Shown in pieces: positions 1-8,942 of a DNA stretch of 32,031 nt; position 1 is the stretch's first letter; every line of letters starts with the position of its first letter. Origin of the DNA: Vulcanimicrobiia bacterium. GTDB lineage: Bacteria > Eremiobacterota > Eremiobacteria > Baltobacterales > Baltobacteraceae. The notes beneath the pieces are model-generated. The model had not been told where the DNA came from and did no database searches. It was given only the letters and a program-made list of their open reading frames with translations. Location: contig JAMXLG010000277.1 in NCBI GenBank assembly GCA_024281135.1, positions 1 through 32,031 of the forward strand. The letters are read 5' to 3'. Both the position numbers and the translations under genes were made by a program.

Positions 1-339
1 CCGTCGCGCCGGTACATGATCGTATTCCACAACGCTTGGCAGTACTACAACGACCGCTTCGGCCTTACGTCGCTTGGGTTTATCGAGGCGAACCCCGGGC
101 AAGATCCCAACCCGCAGCAAATTGCACGGTTGATTCAGCTCGCGCGTGCGCATCAGGTGCCCGCAATTTTCACGGAGCCTGAGTACAGCGCGAAGATCGC
201 GCAGCAGATCGCGAACAATGCGAACATCAAGGTCGTCGATAATCTCTATGACGATTCCATCGGTACCGATCCTCGCGTTTCGACGTACATCGGCATGCTA
301 AACTACGATACCGACGAGATCGTAAAGGCGCTGCGGTGA
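1..339 (+). CDS. Metal ABC transporter substrate-binding protein (ZnuA/TroA family), C-terminal part
   Basis: The reading frame is open from base 1, so the gene starts upstream of the window and only the last 112 residues are visible. They match the second lobe of cluster A-I periplasmic metal-binding proteins. A FHNAWQYYNDRFGL segment carries the conserved third histidine ligand (visible residue 10), and VVDNLYDD lies where the family has its acidic metal ligand. The end, with YIGMLNYDTDEIVKALR, is the usual final helix. In this family the protein captures Zn2+ or Mn2+ outside the membrane and hands it to the permease. Its TGA overlaps the GTG start of the ATPase gene (GTGA), so the three transporter genes form one operon. 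Zinc versus manganese cannot be decided from this fragment. Confidence 0.9.
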   Translation, partial: PSRRYMIVFHNAWQYYNDRFGLTSLGFIEANPGQDPNPQQIARLIQLARAHQVPAIFTEPEYSAKIAQQIANNANIKVVDNLYDDSIGTDPRVSTYIGMLNYDTDEIVKALR

Positions 340-1133
340 ACGATTGCGACGGTAACGCCGTTCACGCTGAAAATCTCGTTGTCCGGTACGACGGGTTCGT
401 TGCGTTGGAAGGCGTCACGCTGCAGCTGCACTTCGGCGAAGCGCTCGGAATCATCGGACCGAATGGTTCCGGAAAATCGACCCTGCTCAAAACCGTCGCT
501 GGGTTGCTGCAGCCGGCGTCCGGCGACTTGTGCGTGCTCGGAACAAAACCACTAAGCTTGCCGGCGGGCAGCATCGCGTACGTTCCGCAAGTGGAAGCGG
601 TAGATTGGACGTTTCCCGCGACGGTGTGGGATGTCGTCTGCATGGGGCGTTTTGCGCGCTTGCCGTTTTGGCAGCGCTTCGGCGCACGCGATCGCGATAT
701 CGTGCATCACGCGCTCGATGTGGTCAACATGACGCAACTCGCGGACCGGCACATTGCCAATCTCTCCGGAGGACAGCAGCAACGCGTCTTCCTAGCGCGC
801 GCAATCGCTCAGCAGCCGGAGTTGTTGTTGCTCGACGAACCTACGACCGGCGTCGATGCGGAAACCGAACGCGCACTTGCGCGCGTCGTGCGGGATCTCG
901 TCGGAGCGGGGTTGCCGGTGATGATGACGACGCACGATCTCGATAACGTTAACGCGTGGTTCGATCGCCTAATGGTGCTCGATCGCAAGGTACTCGCGAT
1001 CGGCAGTCCGAGCGAGGTCGTGTCGTCCGGTGCATACGCCGGCATTCGCGAGCACACGCACACGCACGGCCATCTTCGTCACGATCATGAAGCGCATGCC
1101 GAGCACGCGCAGCATCCGGAGATTCGACACTAG
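336..1133 (+). CDS. Metal ABC transporter ATP-binding protein with histidine-rich C-terminus
   Basis: This 265-residue protein is the cytoplasmic ATPase that powers the metal importer. Visible motifs are Walker A GPNGSGKST (41-49), Q-loop Gln85, signature LSGGQQQR (143-150), Walker B LLLLDE (163-168) and switch His200. All catalytic residues are present. The GTG start is chosen because it overlaps the TGA of the binding-protein gene and places Walker A at the normal distance. The last 27 residues are unusual: about ten histidines alternate with Thr, Glu, Ala and Asp (HTHTHGH and HDHEAHAEHAQH stretches). Such tails bind Zn or Ni in other proteins, so a cytoplasmic metal-sensing or buffering role is plausible. 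The permease ATG follows the stop after 2 bp. Confidence 0.94.
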   Translation: MNDCDGNAVHAENLVVRYDGFVALEGVTLQLHFGEALGIIGPNGSGKSTLLKTVAGLLQPASGDLCVLGTKPLSLPAGSIAYVPQVEAVDWTFPATVWDVVCMGRFARLPFWQRFGARDRDIVHHALDVVNMTQLADRHIANLSGGQQQRVFLARAIAQQPELLLLDEPTTGVDAETERALARVVRDLVGAGLPVMMTTHDLDNVNAWFDRLMVLDRKVLAIGSPSEVVSSGAYAGIREHTHTHGHLRHDHEAHAEHAQHPEIRH

Positions 1134-1135
1134 AA

Positions 1136-1966
1136 ATGAACGCGATCCTCGCGCCCTTCCAATACGAGTTCATGCAACGCGCGTTCATAGAAGCGCTCGC
1201 GGTCGGACTTCTGTGCTCGATCATGGGAACGTATGTCGTTCTTCGCAAACTTTCGTTTATCGGCGACGGCATCGCGCACGCGTCGTTCGCCGGTATCGTG
1301 ATCGCGTATCTGCGCGGGATGGACTACTACGTCGGCGCTGCAATCGTCGCAATCCTGACGGCGCTCGGCATCGGGTTCGTACATCGCCGCGGCCGCATTT
1401 CGCTCGACACGACGATCGGTGTCCTCTTCACGGGCGCGTTTGCGCTCGGCGTTTTTTTGATGAGCCAGCAGAAGAACTATGCCGTCGATTTACAGAGTTT
1501 TCTGTTCGGCGACATTCTGAGCGTTGGCGTCCAGGATCTCACGTTGATCTTGGCGCTCGGCATCGTCGTCGCTACTGCGACGATCGTGCTTTTTCGCCCG
1601 TTACTTTACACGACATTCGATCCGGTCGTCGCCGACGCGAGCGGAATTCGTGCGGCCCCGATCGAGTACATCTTGCTTGTGATGCTCGCACTGACGATCA
1701 TCGTTGCGTTGCAAGCCGTCGGCATTGTGCTCGTTGCAGCGCTACTTGTGACGCCGGCCGCAGCAGCGTATCAGCTCACGTCTCGCTTCGCGCCGATGAT
1801 GGCACTTTCGGCATTACTTGGCGTGGCTAGCACGGTCGGCGGATTGTATCTCTCGTACTTCTTGAGAAGCTCAAGCGGCGCGACGATCGTGCTTGTCGCA
1901 ACGGCTCTATTCTTCTTGGCACTCGGATTGAAACAGGCGCGCGCGGCTAGCGCACGTCGAGCGTAA
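1136..1966 (+). CDS. Metal ABC transporter permease (ZnuB/MntB family)
   Basis: This 276-residue, strongly hydrophobic protein has about eight membrane segments and the typical ABC-3 permease start, with a helix carrying FMQRAFIEALAVGLLCSIMG and then GDGIAHASFAG, the family's conserved cytoplasmic segment. It forms the membrane channel of the zinc/manganese-type importer together with the two genes upstream. The ATG lies 2 bp after the ATPase stop. The gene ends in Arg/Ala-rich codons and overlaps the end of the convergent secreted-protein gene by 20 bp, leaving no room for a conventional terminator between them. Confidence 0.92.
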   Translation: MNAILAPFQYEFMQRAFIEALAVGLLCSIMGTYVVLRKLSFIGDGIAHASFAGIVIAYLRGMDYYVGAAIVAILTALGIGFVHRRGRISLDTTIGVLFTGAFALGVFLMSQQKNYAVDLQSFLFGDILSVGVQDLTLILALGIVVATATIVLFRPLLYTTFDPVVADASGIRAAPIEYILLVMLALTIIVALQAVGIVLVAALLVTPAAAAYQLTSRFAPMMALSALLGVASTVGGLYLSYFLRSSSGATIVLVATALFFLALGLKQARAASARRA

Positions 1967-2786
1967 ACGGCGCGAGGTAGAGCGAGCCGCCTCCGCGGAA
2001 TTGGAACCATAGTTTGTAGGTGCCAACCGGAAGTGCAGGGACGTGCATCATCAGATGTGGTCCCGCCACAGGGCCGGTTTGCGGTTCATCCGTGTCCATT
2101 GAGCCCATCGAACCCATCTGTGCGCCGCGCACCATCGGATGCACGTGAACGTATGCGAGCGTTGCTGTGTTGATAAATACCGCGTGGCCAGCGGCACCTA
2201 AATATGGTTGCAGATCCGTTGCAGGCGACCCACTCTTGGTAATGTCGAGCGGAATTTCTTGTGCAGCCTGCGCCGAGAGCGTCGTCTTCGCGAGCTTCAC
2301 GCTGTAAGGTCCGGCGGCCATACTTGCCGGGGAAGGTGTGCTCGGCGGGAGCGGTTGCATCGTCGCCGACGGTTGCGCGGCCGGTGGAATCGTGAAACGA
2401 AAGACTTGCTGGCCAACGCCTTTCGCTTGCGAATCGATGTAGACGATTGTCGAATGTGAAGGATCGACGGTGAGCGTCTGCCGGAAGATGCCGGTCTTTC
2501 GATTGAACGACGGATGCTCGTGCGTGAACTGCTCGAAGTCGTCGCGTATCGCGATAACGTGCATGAGCTGCGTCATGTCCAGTTGATACTTGCGCAGCGG
2601 CACGCCGCCTTGACGCGTCGATTGCGTAATATCGAGCGTGACCTCGTTTGTGCGAGGGTGTGAAACAATCGCACGCGCGAACGTGCGCTGCGTTCCGCCG
2701 AGCAATGCAAACGTTCCGCTCATCGAAGTGGTTGCGGCCGCTGCCGCTACAATGAGGACTGCTGCGGTTCGCGCAAGACTCTCCAT
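1947..2786 (-). CDS. Secreted protein with Met/His-containing segment, possible metal-binding (unknown family)
   Basis: This 279-residue protein starts with a hydrophobic, alanine-rich export signal (about residues 5-30). Two beta-rich halves follow, joined by a Pro/Ser/Met linker. Both halves carry histidine motifs: MHVIAIRDDFEQFTHEHP in the first, and VHVHPM, MGSMGSMDTDE and HLMMHV in the second, followed by GTYKLWFQFRGGG. This pattern resembles periplasmic proteins found beside copper or other metal genes, but I cannot name a family. It is the last gene of a (-) strand run with the dehydrogenase (40 bp overlap) and converges on the metal permease (20 bp overlap). A role in binding metal outside the membrane is an inference from the residues and the neighbour only. 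Confidence 0.75.
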   Translation of the reverse strand: MESLARTAAVLIVAAAAATTSMSGTFALLGGTQRTFARAIVSHPRTNEVTLDITQSTRQGGVPLRKYQLDMTQLMHVIAIRDDFEQFTHEHPSFNRKTGIFRQTLTVDPSHSTIVYIDSQAKGVGQQVFRFTIPPAAQPSATMQPLPPSTPSPASMAAGPYSVKLAKTTLSAQAAQEIPLDITKSGSPATDLQPYLGAAGHAVFINTATLAYVHVHPMVRGAQMGSMGSMDTDEPQTGPVAGPHLMMHVPALPVGTYKLWFQFRGGGSLYLAPFTLDVR

Positions 2787-3817
2787 CGGTCTTCAGACTC
2801 CGTTTCTAAGAAACCCGCGGTTACGAGGGTGTCGAGAACTTCATGCAGCGCTGCGCGCTCGTTTTTATTCGGCATTCCTGCCCATCGCATCGCGGCGTCG
2901 TTCAAGTCGATCGTTTCGCCCGTTACGAGCAACGAACGCACGAACGATTCGGGAAGTTTCACGCGCTCCATGCGCCGGCGCACCGGTTCGAGTGCCGCGT
3001 CGAAATCATTGGAAGGCTGTTCGGGGCTTGCCTGCGGCGCGGGCTCTTCCTGAACCACAGTGACCGGCGTAGCGGCGGGCGGTGTGACGAGTTGCGCCAT
3101 CGCCGCATCAGCGAGCGCAGGGAACCATTCACCGGCAACCGTTCCGACGGTTTGCCACCATACTGCGTTGACGCGCGACGCGCGGCGCTCGATGCCGTGG
3201 AGAATCGCTCGCGCAACGCCGTCCGGCTTCGCGTGCCAAACCGCCTCATTCGGTTCCATTCCCGATGCGGCGGAGAACCCGGTATCGACCACGCCGGGAT
3301 CGACGTAGGTGACAAACACGCGCTGCGGACGCAACTCGCGCCGCAACTGGATGCTCGCAGCTCGAATCGCCGCTTTTGCCGGCGCATAGGCACCGTATCC
3401 CGGCGCCGGAACGCGTGCGAGCCCCGAACCGATGAAGACGAATCCACCTTGCTGTTCGCGCACGTGCGGTAGTGCGGCACGGGCAATGCGAAGCGGCGCC
3501 GCGACGTGCAACTGCCACTGCGATTCGATCGCGGCATCGCTTTGTTCCAGCAGCGTGCCGGGTTGAGCGACGCCTGCGTTATTGACGACGATGTCGATGC
3601 GCGAGAAACGCCGTAGCGCTTCACTGACGATGCGCGCGGCTGCACCGGAGGCCGTTACGTCGAGCGCGAGTACGGCGCAATTGGCATACCGCACGAGCTC
3701 CGCCATGTTCTCCGCGCGACGAGCGACGGCGAGGACGGCCCATCCTCGCTCGAGGCACAGGCGCGCGAGCGCGGCGCCGATGCCGGAACTAGCCCCGGTA
3801 ATGATGATAGAGCGCAT
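2747..3817 (-). CDS. SDR-family oxidoreductase with extra C-terminal winged-helix-like domain
   Basis: This 356-residue protein begins with a classical short-chain dehydrogenase domain. It shows the cofactor motif TGASSGIG (7-14), NNAG (79-82), Ser131 and the catalytic YxxxK pair Tyr144/Lys148. The Arg-rich loop after the first strand suggests NADP. The ATG at 3817 is chosen because [12 protein letters not shown] is the normal SDR beginning; a start further upstream would add unrelated residues. SDR proteins are normally about 250 residues. Here a Pro/Gln/Glu linker (246-270) leads to about 85 further residues whose end (RAALHEVLDTLVTAGFLETE, DRWRVLRE) looks like a winged helix. The substrate is unknown. 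The gene overlaps the upstream glycosidase by 29 bp and the downstream secreted protein by 40 bp, so the three genes are probably co-transcribed. Confidence 0.9.
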   Translation of the reverse strand: MRSIIITGASSGIGAALARLCLERGWAVLAVARRAENMAELVRYANCAVLALDVTASGAAARIVSEALRRFSRIDIVVNNAGVAQPGTLLEQSDAAIESQWQLHVAAPLRIARAALPHVREQQGGFVFIGSGLARVPAPGYGAYAPAKAAIRAASIQLRRELRPQRVFVTYVDPGVVDTGFSAASGMEPNEAVWHAKPDGVARAILHGIERRASRVNAVWWQTVGTVAGEWFPALADAAMAQLVTPPAATPVTVVQEEPAPQASPEQPSNDFDAALEPVRRRMERVKLPESFVRSLLVTGETIDLNDAAMRWAGMPNKNERAALHEVLDTLVTAGFLETESEDRWRVLREPQQSSL

Positions 3818-5012
3818 TGATTCCTTCAGGGAGCGATGCATAGAATTCCGTTTCACTAGCGAGTGCCGACGGCTGCGGCTCGAGCGATTGCGCACGTTGA
3901 GCGAACTGCGAGAGTGTTTCCGCGACCGGCTTATACGAACCGTCGTTTCGAATCATGCCGAAGTGCAACTCGTGTTTTGCCTGATCAAAGGGCGGGAGTC
4001 GGTCGAGCGATGGATCGTATTCCGCCCAACACCACCACATTGCGCCGATCGCACCTTGAGCGTGCAGTTTCTCCAGCACTTCTTTGCAGTAATATGCCAT
4101 TTCATCTTCGGTTAGACACGCGTACGCAGCTGCGTTTGCCGGCAGATTTTCGCGCGATGGTTTTGGTTCGCCCGGCAACGGTTCACGATTGTACGGTGAA
4201 ACGGTGCCCGGCGGGCACGTCGGGTTGCCGAATTCGCTGAAGAGAAGCGGTTTGCCGGTGAACGCCTGAATGAGTCGCGTGTAAAACGGCACGACGTCGG
4301 AATCCAGACGTCCTCGCGAAAATGTCGCATAGACGGAATAGCCGTGCATCGTCGCGATTTCCCATGGCTCCGCAAGCGACGATGGTCGCAGATGACGATC
4401 GCGCTCGACGTCTTCGCCGTGTGTGCCGCCGGTTACGCCGTGTCCCGATGCGTCCTGCAGCACGCCGGTGAGCCGCGCACTCCACGCTGCGGCATCCGCC
4501 GGCGAGTTCGGCTCGCGCAGATTGGAAAACTCGTTTCCGAGATCCCACACATAGAGCGCCGGATGTGCGCGCGCGCGTTCGGCGACGCGCTGCGCAAAGA
4601 ACGCTTGCGCATCGAGCAATCGCGGATCGCTGTAGAAGTCGCCGATACCGTAGGGCGATGTCGTTCCGCTCGCGATCGTCCGGAAACGTCCGTGCGGCGT
4701 GTTCGAATCGAGCGCCCAGCTCGGCAACCAGTTCACGCCGCTCATGTGCCCGGTGTAGAGCGTCGGAATCGCTTGAAGCCGTGCGTCCCAAATCGTCTGC
4801 ATCACGTCATCGAAGTGACCGAGCATCGTGTGGTCCATGCGGTCGGGCGCCGGCTGGAATGCGTCCCACATCAGGAAGAAACGAACGACGTGCAGGCCGA
4901 GCGATGCGATGCGCGCCATATCTTCGCGAATCTCGCCCAGGTCAAAGCGCTGCCACATGTACATCGCGCTGCGTCGCGGCCAGTAGTTGACGCCCAGCTG
5001 AAAGACCGGCAT
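3789..5012 (-). CDS. Glycoside hydrolase, clan GH-A (GH5/mannanase-like TIM barrel)
   Basis: This 407-residue protein has the pattern of a (beta/alpha)8 retaining glycosidase. It opens with [16 protein letters not shown], followed by the helix [27 protein letters not shown]. The expected acid/base glutamate is in YVWDLGNE (Glu161) and the nucleophile in LLFSEFGNP (Glu260). Tryptophans suited to sugar stacking are frequent ([15 protein letters not shown]). There is no signal peptide from the ATG at 5012, so it probably acts in the cytoplasm on imported or internal beta-glycosides; the exact substrate cannot be told. The ATG was preferred over a longer frame because the barrel starts right after it and a GGAGG lies 12 bp upstream. 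It is the first gene of the (-) run and is divergent from purE. Confidence 0.85.
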   Translation of the reverse strand: MPVFQLGVNYWPRRSAMYMWQRFDLGEIREDMARIASLGLHVVRFFLMWDAFQPAPDRMDHTMLGHFDDVMQTIWDARLQAIPTLYTGHMSGVNWLPSWALDSNTPHGRFRTIASGTTSPYGIGDFYSDPRLLDAQAFFAQRVAERARAHPALYVWDLGNEFSNLREPNSPADAAAWSARLTGVLQDASGHGVTGGTHGEDVERDRHLRPSSLAEPWEIATMHGYSVYATFSRGRLDSDVVPFYTRLIQAFTGKPLLFSEFGNPTCPPGTVSPYNREPLPGEPKPSRENLPANAAAYACLTEDEMAYYCKEVLEKLHAQGAIGAMWWCWAEYDPSLDRLPPFDQAKHELHFGMIRNDGSYKPVAETLSQFAQRAQSLEPQPSALASETEFYASLPEGINALYHHYRG

Positions 5013-5053
5013 GTCGTAGGTTGTCCTCCGTTCCGACGAGAACCGCCTGCACG

Positions 5054-5542
5054 ATGGCGCAAGCGACTGGAACACCGAAAGTCGGCATTATCATGGGCAG
5101 CCGTTCCGATTGGGAAACGATGTCCGCCGCAAGTGAGACGCTTTCCGAGTTGGACATACCCTGCGAAGTGCGGGTCGTATCCGCGCACCGCATGCCCGAC
5201 GAGATGTTCCACTATGCAGCGACCGCTCGCGAACGCGGCATCGAGGTGATTATTGCAGGCGCCGGCGGTGCGGCACATCTACCGGGAATGACCGCTTCCA
5301 AGACGCTCGTCCCGGTCATCGGCGTGCCGGTGAAGTCGCGCGCACTCAACGGCATGGATTCGCTTCTTTCGATTGCGCAGATGCCACCCGGCGTTCCGGT
5401 TGCGACGATGGCGATCGATGGCGCCGTGAATGCGGCGCTGTTTGCTGCGCGTATCCTGGCACTGCACGACGACGGCGTTGCACGGCGCCTCGCGGATTAC
5501 GTTTCACGCATGCACGACGCTGCTTCACAGAGCACGCCGTGA
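5054..5542 (+). CDS. purE: N5-carboxyaminoimidazole ribonucleotide mutase PurE
   Basis: PurE converts N5-CAIR to CAIR in de novo purine synthesis. The 162-residue protein has the family signatures near its start: [14 protein letters not shown] with the GSxSD phosphate-binding loop, [11 protein letters not shown] with the catalytic histidine, and [16 protein letters not shown]. Length is normal for the class I bacterial enzyme. The ATG at 5054 is preferred over an in-frame TTG at 5021 because it sits eight residues before the first beta strand, as in homologues. Its stop overlaps the GTG of purK, so the two enzymes that replace a single PurE2-type carboxylase are translationally coupled. The gap to the divergent glycosidase gene is only 41 bp. 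Confidence 0.97.
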   Translation: MAQATGTPKVGIIMGSRSDWETMSAASETLSELDIPCEVRVVSAHRMPDEMFHYAATARERGIEVIIAGAGGAAHLPGMTASKTLVPVIGVPVKSRALNGMDSLLSIAQMPPGVPVATMAIDGAVNAALFAARILALHDDGVARRLADYVSRMHDAASQSTP

Positions 5543-6669
5543 TTCAGTCGATCGGCGTCATCGGTGGCGGCCAGCTCGGCCGTATGTTTGCGCTCGATGC
5601 GAAGCGCATGGGCTATCACGTCGTAACGCTCGACCCGCAGGAGCATTCACCGACCGGGCAGGTGGCCGATGAACAAATCGTCGCCACGTACGACGACCTT
5701 GCGGCGATCGAACGTCTCGGCAAAATGACCGATATCGTGACGTACGAATTCGAAAACATCGCGATCGAATCGGTGCAGTATCTCGAAAAGCACGGCTTTC
5801 GCGTGACGCCGTCGAGCGACGTGCTGCGCATCACACAGGACCGTTTACTGGAGAAACGCTTCGTTCGCGAATGTGGCGTCGCAACCGCCGATTTCGCAGA
5901 AGTCGCGAAGATCGACGATGTTGCACGTGCCGCAAATGAGATCGGTTTCCCCGCGATTCTCAAAACAACGCGCGGCGGCTATGACGGTAAAGGCCAGTGG
6001 CGCGTGCAGTCACTGGAAGATGCGGAAGCGGCGTTCGCCGCAGCGAACGGCGCGACTCTGATTTGGGAACGGTTCGTTCCATTCGTTCGCGAGATCAGTG
6101 TAGTGGCGACGCGAAACGCGAAGGATCAGGTCGTTACCTATTTTCCAGGTGAAAATGTCCACGACTCAGGCATTCTCGCTACGACGATGGTCCCGGCGCG
6201 CGTTTCCGACGCGGTCTCAGCGCGAGCTGCTGAGATTGCTACGACGATCGGACGAGGACTCAATATCGTCGGAACCTACTGTGTCGAATTCTTCGTGACT
6301 GCCGACAACGAACTACTCGTTAACGAGATCGCCCCGCGCCCGCACAACAGCGGCCACTACACGATCGATGTGACGCAATGCAGTCAGTACGAACAGCACG
6401 TCCGCGCCATCTGCCAACTTCCGCTAGCACAGCCGCGCCTGTTCTCGAACGCGATCATGATGAACATCCTCGGCGCGGGCAGCGGGGATCATCTTCACGG
6501 TGTCGACGATCTACTGCTCGACCCCACAATCGAGTTGCACATGTACGGCAAACGCCACGCCGTCGCCCGGCGCAAAATGGGCCACTTCACGATGATTGTC
6601 GACGGACCCGTCAACGAAGCGGCCATTGCTCGTGCGCAGGCTGCGCATGCGCTCCTTCGTTGGGAGTGA
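5539..6669 (+). CDS. purK: N5-carboxyaminoimidazole ribonucleotide synthase PurK
   Basis: PurK is the ATP-grasp enzyme that joins bicarbonate to AIR using ATP, giving the substrate of PurE. The 376-residue protein starts with the preATP-grasp fold [21 protein letters not shown]. It continues with [18 protein letters not shown] (ATP-binding lysine and glycine loop) and has [19 protein letters not shown], the typical catalytic metal-binding segment. Length is normal. The GTG start overlaps the purE stop (GTGA). The last 59 bp overlap the convergent dehydrogenase gene on the other strand, so the final ~20 residues of both proteins share the same DNA. Confidence 0.97.
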   Translation: MIQSIGVIGGGQLGRMFALDAKRMGYHVVTLDPQEHSPTGQVADEQIVATYDDLAAIERLGKMTDIVTYEFENIAIESVQYLEKHGFRVTPSSDVLRITQDRLLEKRFVRECGVATADFAEVAKIDDVARAANEIGFPAILKTTRGGYDGKGQWRVQSLEDAEAAFAAANGATLIWERFVPFVREISVVATRNAKDQVVTYFPGENVHDSGILATTMVPARVSDAVSARAAEIATTIGRGLNIVGTYCVEFFVTADNELLVNEIAPRPHNSGHYTIDVTQCSQYEQHVRAICQLPLAQPRLFSNAIMMNILGAGSGDHLHGVDDLLLDPTIELHMYGKRHAVARRKMGHFTMIVDGPVNEAAIARAQAAHALLRWE

Positions 6670-7396
6670 ACTCGCGCGGCGTGTTGCCGTCAGGCCAAAC
6701 CATCGCGACGCCGGCTTTCGAGGGATCGACCGCGAGCGCGTAGACCGTCTCCGCAATCTCGTCCACGGGAATAAGCCGCTCCGGTACGCCATAGTCGGCT
6801 CGTTCCTGCTTTGACAGTGTACTTACGAAATCAACGATGTGTGGGACAGCAATCCAGTGCGGGATGATGCAGTTCACGCGCACGTTCTCTTTCTTCAAAA
6901 AGTCCAGCCGAAGCGAGAGCAGAAGAACGGCCGCCTTGCAGACGTCGTACATCGGCGACCCGCCTTCGCGTTTGAGCGAAAGTGCCGAGGTGGAGCTGAC
7001 GTTTACGACTGCGCCACCGCCACTGTTCCTCAGCGCATCGATTGCGAGGCGCGTCGACTGAACGGTTCCCTTAAAATCGACGTCAAAGAGTTCTTCCCAA
7101 TGTTCGAGCGGCGCGTTTGCGTCATAAGCGTCGACAGCCGAAGCATTATTCACGACCGCGCGCAGGGTGCCGTGCGAAGAAGCGACTTGCAACGCACGCG
7201 CAACCGCCGTCCGATTGCGGATATCGGCGGCTATCGCCTCAGCGCTGAAACCTTCAGTCAAGATACTCTGTGCAACGGCCATCGCGCGCGGTTCATTGAC
7301 GTCCGCGATTACAACGTGCATCGTGCGAGCGAAGCGATGCGAAATCGCTTGGCCCGAGCCTTCGCCGGCTCCCCCGAAGACGACCGCGACATCCAT
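6611..7396 (-). CDS. SDR-family NAD(P)-dependent oxidoreductase
   Basis: This 261-residue protein has the length and order of a classical short-chain dehydrogenase. The dinucleotide motif is altered to FGGAGEGSG (7-15) in place of TGxxxGxG. Asp32 after the second strand suggests NAD. NNAS (83-86), the Ser134/Ser135 pair and Tyr150/Lys154 (YDVCK) complete the active site. The substrate is not known. It is the last gene of the long (-) operon and begins 3 bp after the DUF3052 gene stop. The last ~20 residues ([14 protein letters not shown] end) are Gln/His-rich and lie in the 59-bp overlap with purK, so the natural stop may have been displaced. Confidence 0.9.
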   Translation of the reverse strand: MDVAVVFGGAGEGSGQAISHRFARTMHVVIADVNEPRAMAVAQSILTEGFSAEAIAADIRNRTAVARALQVASSHGTLRAVVNNASAVDAYDANAPLEHWEELFDVDFKGTVQSTRLAIDALRNSGGGAVVNVSSTSALSLKREGGSPMYDVCKAAVLLLSLRLDFLKKENVRVNCIIPHWIAVPHIVDFVSTLSKQERADYGVPERLIPVDEIAETVYALAVDPSKAGVAMVWPDGNTPREFTPNEGAHAQPAHEQWPLR

Positions 7397-7399
7397 TGG

Positions 7400-7804
7400 T
7401 CACCTCCGCGCTTTCGGAATGACGTATCGCGTTGCGGTGTGCGTTTCATTGTATGCCGAAATCTTGTTGTCGACCAACCCTGCTGCGATGCCGGCGGCGC
7501 GAACCTCGGCATCGCTCGGCGATGCGCCCTTACCTTTCGGGTGAACGATCCATAGACCGCCGCTAGCTTCGAGATGCGTAGCGAGCGATGGTATTGCTTC
7601 TAAGTCGCGTGGCGCATCGACGTGAAGAAAGATGAGATCGAATTGACCTTGCGCCGTGGTCGCAGGACGTTGATCGAGCGATGCTGCTACCTCGGTAACA
7701 AAATCGCGCGAATGATTCCCGCTCAAGCAGACGCGATGTTCGCGTTTTACGCCGAGCTTATCGATCAGCGAACGATGCGAATAATCGCGCTCCTCACGTG
7801 CCAT
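7400..7804 (-). CDS. DUF3052 family protein
   Basis: This 134-residue protein resembles the DUF3052 family of small cytoplasmic bacterial proteins. It has the N-terminal YSHRSLIDKLGVKREHRV segment, a central FDLIFLHVDAP strand, GGLWIVHPKGKGA, and the conserved ending RAAGIAAGLVDNKISAYNETHTATRYVIPK. The biochemical function of the family is not established. The gene starts 11 bp inside the end of the glycosyltransferase gene and is followed after 3 bp by the SDR gene, so it belongs to the operon that starts with leucine degradation genes. No catalytic motif can be assigned. Confidence 0.85.
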   Translation of the reverse strand: MAREERDYSHRSLIDKLGVKREHRVCLSGNHSRDFVTEVAASLDQRPATTAQGQFDLIFLHVDAPRDLEAIPSLATHLEASGGLWIVHPKGKGASPSDAEVRAAGIAAGLVDNKISAYNETHTATRYVIPKARR

Positions 7805-8942
7805 CGAAGGTAAGACTACGTGGTTTCTCCGGAATGTCCGTGTACGCCATCGGGCGGTCCCACCAGTCGCGCTTGCGCCAGCGGAGTTGTTCTTCAGTCG
7901 GCGGCGGCGGCAGTTTTTGCGCGAGCGCCGCTTCGTACGCGTCGACGTACCGGTCGATCATCTTCTCGACCGTGAACGTCGTTTCAACCCGGCGGCGACA
8001 CGCCGCGCGATCCAGCTGCGCGAGTAGCGGAACGCGTTCGACTGCTTGCAGCACGTCGTCGCAGACGAATCCCGTGACGCCGTCGACGACGATCTCCGGG
8101 ACGGACCCCATGTTTGCGCCGAGCACGGGCGTACCACATGACATCGCTTCGATCATGGTGAGGCCGAAGCGTTCGGGACGCGTCGTCATGTGCACGAGCC
8201 CGAGCGCGTTTCTGAGCAGTTCATCGCGCCCTTCGCGTTCGACCGCGCCGAGAAACTGGATCTGATCGCCATCGATGTACGGCTCGACGAGTTCGCGATA
8301 GTATTCTTCGTCTTGATGAATGGCTGCGATCTTCAAACGTATGCCTGCACGCTTCGCTATTTCGATTGCGAGATGCGTCCCTTTCTCAGGATGAAACCGC
8401 CCGAGAAAGACGAGATAGTCGCCGGGATTCGGGTTAAACGTAAATTCCGACGGATCGATACCGTTGTAGGTCGTTGCAACGTATGACAATCCCGGGTCAC
8501 GGTCAGCGTTGCTGATCGAACAGAAGAAGCTCCGCCACGCGCAGGCATAATACGCGGCGAGAATTTGCGGCGAAGAGAAGCCGTGAATCGTCGTGAGGAT
8601 TGGTGGCGACTGCGAGCCGAGCGCGTACGTCATCGGCTTCCAATCGAAGTTGTTGTGAATGAGATCGAATTCGTGCGAGCGGCGCATTAATTCGCCGATG
8701 TGAAGAGCCGTAAACACGTCGGCGTTGAGGGCCGTATCCTGATTCACCCCGACGGGGATAACTGATGCGACGTGCCCGTTGAACGTTGAGTTCCCCGGCG
8801 CGAAGAGTGTGACGTCGGCGCCGCGTTTGCGCATGCCGTCCGCGATATTAAACGCGATCTGCTCCCACGGCCCGTAACCAGGAGGCGGCGTCGGCCATGA
8901 AATAGGAGCCAGGACGGCAAGTTTGAGCCCGGTGAGATTCAT
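7794..8942 (-). CDS. Glycosyltransferase family 4 protein
   Basis: This 382-residue protein has the GT-B fold of family 4 glycosyltransferases. Its N-terminal domain has the glycine-rich loop PPPGYGPWEQIAFNIADGM and FDLIHNNFDW. The C-terminal nucleotide-sugar domain has YLVFLGRFHPEKGTHLAIEI and the EX7E motif within RPERFGLTMIEAMSCGTPVLG. It probably transfers a sugar from a nucleotide donor to a glycan or small acceptor on the cytoplasmic side; donor and acceptor cannot be deduced. There is no membrane segment. Its start overlaps the amidohydrolase stop (ATGA), so it is translated with the catabolic operon, an odd partner for leucine degradation. Confidence 0.92.
   Translation of the reverse strand: MNLTGLKLAVLAPISWPTPPPGYGPWEQIAFNIADGMRKRGADVTLFAPGNSTFNGHVASVIPVGVNQDTALNADVFTALHIGELMRRSHEFDLIHNNFDWKPMTYALGSQSPPILTTIHGFSSPQILAAYYACAWRSFFCSISNADRDPGLSYVATTYNGIDPSEFTFNPNPGDYLVFLGRFHPEKGTHLAIEIAKRAGIRLKIAAIHQDEEYYRELVEPYIDGDQIQFLGAVEREGRDELLRNALGLVHMTTRPERFGLTMIEAMSCGTPVLGANMGSVPEIVVDGVTGFVCDDVLQAVERVPLLAQLDRAACRRRVETTFTVEKMIDRYVDAYEAALAQKLPPPPTEEQLRWRKRDWWDRPMAYTDIPEKPRSLTFDGT

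Noticed and set aside
1030..1830. Long open frame on the + strand overlapping the metal permease
   Set aside because: It overlaps two well-supported genes in another frame and its product is Arg-rich and without motifs, as expected for a shadow frame in GC-rich DNA.
4344..5249. 300-residue open frame opposite the glycosidase and across purE
   Set aside because: Antisense to a gene with intact catalytic glutamates; Arg/Cys-rich composition and no recognisable domain.
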